Position numbers and translations under genes: made by a program. From Armadillidium nasatum (taxonomy: Eukaryota > Arthropoda > Malacostraca > Isopoda > Armadillidiidae): DNA of 37,500 bases. The notes beneath the pieces were generated by a model. That model was given only the letters and a program-made list of their open reading frames with translations, made no database searches and was not told the DNA's origin. Where the stretch lies: NCBI GenBank assembly GCA_009176605.1, contig SEYY01024193.1, positions 30,001-67,500 on the forward strand, given 5' to 3'. Position 1 is the first letter of the stretch, and each line of letters opens with the position of its first letter. Below are positions 31,941 through 37,500 of this stretch, piece after piece.

Positions 31941-32499
31941 GATAAAGAAATTTACTTTGTGAGATTAGTTATATAAATTCATATAAAATATTGTGCACTA
32001 AGAGTGATTATATAAATTTTATATAAAATATCATATAATAAATTCATGCGATGTAATCCATGACGTAAGCGTGATTATATAATTAATGAAGTAATAAATT
32101 ATTCCAAGTTAAAAAGTAAAAAGATACCAAGAAGAAGGAAAAGTATTGTTAGAAAATTGAACAAATTTGGTTTTCTAAAGAATAATCAAGTTTGGCTCTT
32201 TGAAACGTCATGGATTTCTATTCATGAGGACTTGCGTTCGAATATCGGTCTCTATAATTTTGGAAGTTTGATTTTCATTCAATAGATGGCACTAAAATGA
32301 AGTCAAGATAAAGACGGGAAAATTTAAAAATAACATGATCAATTCAAGATGGGGAAACTACGGAAAAGCCAGGTGGCCAAATCCAAAATTGCGGAAAAGA
32401 CACGTGCTTAAAAATCAAGGTCAAGGATGACGTCATAGTGTCAAGATGATCCAGTGCCGTAACGTCACAGTGGTATATGTGTGTGAGTGCTTGTTGTCC
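31941..32499. other. Unassigned intronic stretch
   Basis: AT-rich, with a short imperfect repetition of GTGATTATATAA (about 32004 and 32069) in the left part. TGACGTCA-like words occur at 32428 and 32521. No gene is recognised; the minus-strand frame 32344-32565 overlaps the dispersed repeat and has no domain. Confidence 0.5.
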
Positions 32500-32960
32500 A
32501 TACGCATGCACACCTGAGTATGACGTCATTACCGAAGGTACCTTGCAACTTTGCAGCGTTGCCAAGTGTCACTGCAACAGGGCCACAACCTCAGTGCTAT
32601 CTGTCGCTAACACTGGCACTCCCCTCGTTCTGAGTAGGTGTGGCCTAAAAAATAGGTGGCATGTGCCGTTGCTAGAAAATGCTAGAAAAAAACTAGAAAT
32701 AGTTCAAGGAGCATGGGAACCGGAAATAAAAACCACAAATGCCACTGAAAACTGCAAGAATAACCGCAAATGCTACTGAAAAAACACTAGTGGTAATAAG
32801 AAACCATAAAAGGATTCAACAAAGAGCCTGAGGGAGGTTGCTTCCTCTCATTTCTCCTCAATCATCTCTCAAATTCTCTCCTTAAATAAGATCAAGAAAG
32901 AGCGTGAGGCCAAATTTCCCTTTCGTTTCCCCTCCTAGCACTAACACTGCCTTCAAAAGT
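32500..32960 (-). repeat. Inverted second copy of the 14600 dispersed repeat
   Basis: The reverse complement aligns with 14600-15030: GGTACCTTGCAACTTTG, CGTTGCTAGAAAATGCTAG and CACTGAAAACTGCAAGAA are shared landmarks. It lacks the LINE-like 3' tail and the 81-bp tandem units of the other copy, so its 3' end is truncated or replaced. Confidence 0.8.
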
Positions 32961-34139
<1,179 letters not shown>

Positions 34140-36215
34140 TGTGTGTGCGCTGAGCGCATAACCAAGGTGATTCACTCAGGTGTACATTCCATATTCTTTC
34201 CCTTCTACTAAACCTAATAAACCTTGGTTTAACTCTGCTTGCTCTCGCGCTATCCGCCTTAGGGATGCTGCCTTCAGAGATTACCGTCGCCTTCAAACTC
34301 CTGAAACTCATTCAACTTATATTTCATCCCGGAATCGTGGAAAATCTATTTTTTCAGACACCAAAAATTCTTTTCTCCGCCAAAAATACAATAATCTTTC
34401 TGATTCCTCTTCCTCTCGCCCTTTCTGGCATTTTGCAAAAAATGTCAACTCTAACTTTGCTTCTTCCTGTTTCCCTCTTTTAGTTTCTTCTGATTGAACA
34501 ACTGCCATTTTACCTTCTACTAAAGCTGAACTCTTCGCTCAAACTTTTGTCTCTAACTCTACCTTAGACGATTCTGGAGATATTCCTCCAACTCATTTAT
34601 GCTTAAAATAAGAATTTCTTCTAAAGACGTCATTTTCTGCTCTCTCTCTGAGCTTAACACTAAGAAGGCGTATGGTTCCGATGGTATTCCTCCTGGGGTT
34701 CTCAAAACTTGTGCTTCCGAGCTTGCACCCTGCCTTGGTAAACTATTTCGTCTATGTCTTTCTAATTCAACCTTCCCTTCTGGTTGGAAACGTGTGCTCA
34801 TTCAGACTGTGCCGAAGAAGGGGGACCCCTCTCAACCCTCTAACTATCGTCCAATTTCTTTAACCTCCGTTCTTTCTAAAGTTTTCGAATCTATCCTTAA
34901 TTAACAAGAAAATTTGGAAACACCTTTTCTCTGATCGCCAGTATGGCTTTCGTAAAGAACGCTCTACTGGTGATCTTCTTTCTTTACTTTCTGACTCTTG
35001 GTCCTCTGCTCTTCGGGGTTTCGGTGAATCTTTCGCTGTTGTGCAAGACATACTGAAAGCTTTCGATAGAGTGTGGCACAAAGCTTTGATTTCCAAACTT
35101 CCCTCTTTCGGAATCTATCTTTCTCTCTGTGACCTTCTCTCTAATTTCCTTTCCGGTCGTTCTATAGCAGCTGTAGTAGACGGCCACCGTTCTTCCTTTA
35201 AATATATAAATAGTGGTGTTCCTCAAGGATCTGTCCAATCCTCAACTCATTTTCTAATTTTCATCAATGACCTTCTCTCTATTACTTCCTCTCCTATACA
35301 CTCCTATGCCGATGACTCCACCCTTCATTACCCGATTCAATTTGAAAGATGTCCCTCCCAACAGCAGTTGATAGATTCAAGAAGGATGGCCTTGGAGCAA
35401 CTGACCTATGATCTCTCTCGTATTTCAAATTGGGGCAGAGAAAACATGGTTTTTTTCAATTAATCAAAAACTCAATTCCTCCATCTTTCCACTCGACACA
35501 ATCTTCCACACAACTATAACATCTTCTTTGAAAACACTCAACTCAAACCTTCATCTGTCCTCAATATTCTTGGTGTTCCTTTTTCTCGTGATTTTTCTTG
35601 AAAAGATCACATTACTTCTCTCTCTAAACAAGCTTCTAAGAGGTTGGGTGTTCTGAGGCGCCTTCGTGGTTTTTTTTACGCCACCCAAGTTGCTTGCTCT
35701 GTATAGGTGTGTTGTTCGAATCTGTATGGAGTACCCCTCACACATCTGGGGTGGTTCCACATACACAGCACTTTTCGAAAAGGTGGAGTCTATGGCTTTT
35801 ACTCTTATAAACTCTTTTGCTCTTACTAACTCTCTCCAATCTCTTTCTTCCCGTCGAATTGTTGCGTCCCTCTCTTTATACTATCGCTTTTACAACGGAC
35901 ATTGCTCTTCTGAACTCTTACGTCACATACCTCCTCCATTGAGAAGGGTTCGTGGGACACGACTTTCTACATAGTCTCATCCTTTCTCTGTCCCTCTCCG
36001 ACCCCAGACGTAACCGCTATGCTCAGTCTTACAAATACTCTACTGGTAAAGCCTGGAACACTCTCCCTTTATCTGTTTTCCCAATTTCCTTTGACTTGCA
36101 CAATTTTAAACGTCGTGTATCGGGTCACGTCGGCCATTAGTGACCAGATTCCGAATGCTCTCCAACCCTGGTGGATATTGGTAGGCCTCCTGGTTTTGCC
36201 CACCAAAGGAGACAC

Positions 36216-36219
<4 letters not shown>
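34140..36219 (+). mobile_element. Jockey-like LINE, copy B (5' truncated)
   Basis: Starts abruptly after a (TA)n-(GT)n run within what is coding sequence in copy A, so it is 5' truncated, as is usual for LINE insertions. It runs through RT to the same 3' UTR (GGTAGGCCTCCTGGTTTTGC near 36180) and into (TA)n. It keeps RT blocks that copy A has lost. Confidence 0.87.
34152..36142 (+). pseudogene. LINE ORF2 remnant: linker, reverse transcriptase, C-terminus (copy B)
   Basis: RT polyprotein remnant. The segment before RT is open to a TGA at 34495. RT blocks include KKAYGSDGIPPGVLK and KKGDPSQPSNYRPISL (34599-34904). After a shift the RT continues as QYGFRKERSTGDLL, motif A with KAFDRVWHKAL, motif B SGVPQGSVQSS and motif C YADD at 35305-35316, followed by FINDLL-type context. 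A TAA at 35461 and later shifts break the C-terminal part, which ends with FKRRVSGHVGH at TAG 36138. It is better preserved than copy A but still dead. Confidence 0.83.

Positions 36220-36297
<78 letters not shown>
36220..36297. repeat. (TA)n tract between two LINE tails
   Basis: About 78 bp of TA dinucleotide flanked on the left by the 3' end of copy B and on the right by the reverse-complemented 3' end of copy C. Confidence 0.95.
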
Positions 36298-36684
<387 letters not shown>

Positions 36685-36691
36685 ATTCCAG

Positions 36692-36760
36692 AGAGAAAAG
36701 ATACGTCATCGTATCGTGCACCTAAAATACTGCCCGGATTACCTACATCTTCAGGGGGAG
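36692..36760 (+). CDS. Gustatory receptor, exon 2
   Basis: A 69-bp, phase-0 exon between TTCCAG and GGGGAG|GTAAGA. It encodes 23 residues ([10 protein letters not shown]...LHLQGE) that fit the loop between TM6 and TM7, where GR proteins have a charged helix after the H-E-E of exon 1. Without it the distance from HEE to GLF would be about 23 residues too short for the family. The donor is strong. The acceptor lacks a pyrimidine tract because TA repeats lie directly upstream. Intron 2 (36761-37045, 285 bp) holds nothing else visible. Confidence 0.72.
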
Positions 36761-37045
36761 GTAAGACAAGAATCCTTTAAGATGATATATTAAAATTTCA
36801 TCCCAAGTAATTAATATTATTATCAAAGCTTTTTATAGGGTTTGTAATGAATCTAGAGAGCTTAATTTATATCTTTAAACAATTCGTCATTTGATTAGAC
36901 AACTTATGTAGCCTTAAAGTTGATGCATAGGATATAAATGGTATATTGTGTAGAATTATATAATGAACAATTATTATTCTATCTATATATATCTATTCAT
37001 CGTGAATTAATTATTTATCTAATATAAATGAAATTTCTTTTCTAG

Positions 37046-37132
37046 CTTGACAACTTGCTAAATCTAATGAATGAAGATGTAGGGTTTCACTATCTTGGAT
37101 TATTTAATTTGTCAAGGGCAAGGATAGTGGAT
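37046..37132 (+). CDS. Gustatory receptor, exon 3
   Basis: An 87-bp phase-0 exon after a good acceptor (TTTCTTTTCTAG) and before GAT|GTAAGC. Its 29 residues (LDNLLNLMNEDVGFHYLGLF, then NLSRARIVD) match the family pattern leading to TM7: an amphipathic stretch, then G-L/F-F and a short N-L-x-R. Intron 3 (37133-37341, 209 bp) is plain AT-rich sequence. Confidence 0.85.
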
Positions 37133-37341
37133 GTAAGCTAATTAAATCTTTTTAATTTTAACGTAAGCTTGGTATTCACATGTTCGACATCAATAAAACA
37201 ATTATTTTTTAAGAAGCTAATATTTTTGTTTTATATGGAAAAAACAGGAAACAGTCAATTCGCATCTGAAAAAAATATGATTGTAATATTTCAATTATTT
37301 CAATATTCTAATTCATTTTAATTCATTTTATTTACAAACAG

Positions 37342-37437
37342 ATCGGGAGCTTTGTGGCAACATATGTGATTATTCTCTTGCAATTTCAATCAAATGAAAA
37401 CAGCTGCAATAAAGGAAATCAAACCTCATACACATGA
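37342..37437 (+). CDS. Gustatory receptor, exon 4 (TM7 and C-terminus)
   Basis: Terminal exon after TTTACAAACAG, phase 0. It encodes IGSFVATYVIILLQFQ and a short hydrophilic tail, 31 residues, ending at TGA 37435-37437. TYxxxLLQF in TM7 is the hallmark of the arthropod GR family, and a phase-0 intron just before it is an ancestral feature of GR genes. Together with exons 1-3 it gives a complete seven-span receptor of about 453 residues. Confidence 0.88.
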   Translation: MGSFVATYVIILLQFQSNENSCNKGNQTSYT

Positions 37438-37465
37438 TTTTAACAGAAAATTTGATTTCCACTGC

Positions 37466-37471
37466 AATAAA
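37466..37471 (+). terminator. Poly(A) signal of the GR gene
   Basis: AATAAA 29 bases after the GR stop codon is the likely cleavage/polyadenylation signal, giving a very short 3' UTR. Another AATAAA lies inside exon 4 near 37407 and is less likely to be used. Confidence 0.6.
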
Positions 37472-37500
37472 TAACGAAAAAATTCAAGTACCCGTATTTC

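Noticed and set aside
32200-32260. tRNA-like TTCGAAT motif (possible SINE B box)
   Set aside because: Single motif only. There is no A box at proper distance and no second copy in the window.

Overview
The window is arthropod nuclear DNA. It is very AT-rich and holds many long (TA)n and (TTA)n microsatellites, decayed retrotransposons, and one host gene that I can support: a gustatory-receptor (GR) family seven-transmembrane chemoreceptor. The jockey-like LINE, the density of (TA)n arrays and the GR gene structure together suggest a crustacean, possibly a malacostracan such as a decapod. That species guess is an inference, not something the sequence proves.

Host gene. A large first exon (5129-6238) encodes the N-terminus through TM6. 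Three small exons lie at the far right edge: 36692-36760, 37046-37132 and 37342-37437. All are in phase 0 with GT-AG borders, and the last carries the family's C-terminal TYxxxLLQF signature. Joined, they give a protein of about 453 residues. Intron 1 would be about 30.45 kb, so nearly everything else in the window lies inside one intron of this gene.

Layout. 1-2093: 3' part of a broken jockey-like LINE (copy A), followed by a (TA)n array. 2495-5128: gene-free flank of the GR gene. 5129-6238: GR exon 1. 6239-7080: microsatellites. 7081-14490: decayed Ty3/Gypsy element G1 (LTRs of about 435 bp; gag, protease, RT, RNase H, integrase). 14600-15235: non-autonomous repeat whose 3' tail matches the LINE. 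16194-31613: very long Ty3/Gypsy element G2 (LTRs of about 1.54 kb; gag and protease broken, RT-RNase H and integrase nearly intact, then an intact 511-codon third ORF of unknown function). 32500-32960: inverted copy of the 14600 repeat. 34140-36219: LINE copy B. 36298-36571: inverted 3' scrap of the same LINE (copy C), tail-to-tail with B. 36692-37437: GR exons 2-4 and a poly(A) signal.

How the parts relate. G1, G2 and LINE copy B lie in the same orientation as the GR gene, so its primary transcript would carry their poly(A) signals and splice-like sites. Every mobile-element end I can place, apart from copy A's left end outside the window, abuts a (TA)n tract. That suggests either insertion into such tracts or growth of tracts at insertion sites. 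The (TA)n tract and LINE scrap next to exon 2 have also displaced the usual polypyrimidine stretch at that 3' splice site.
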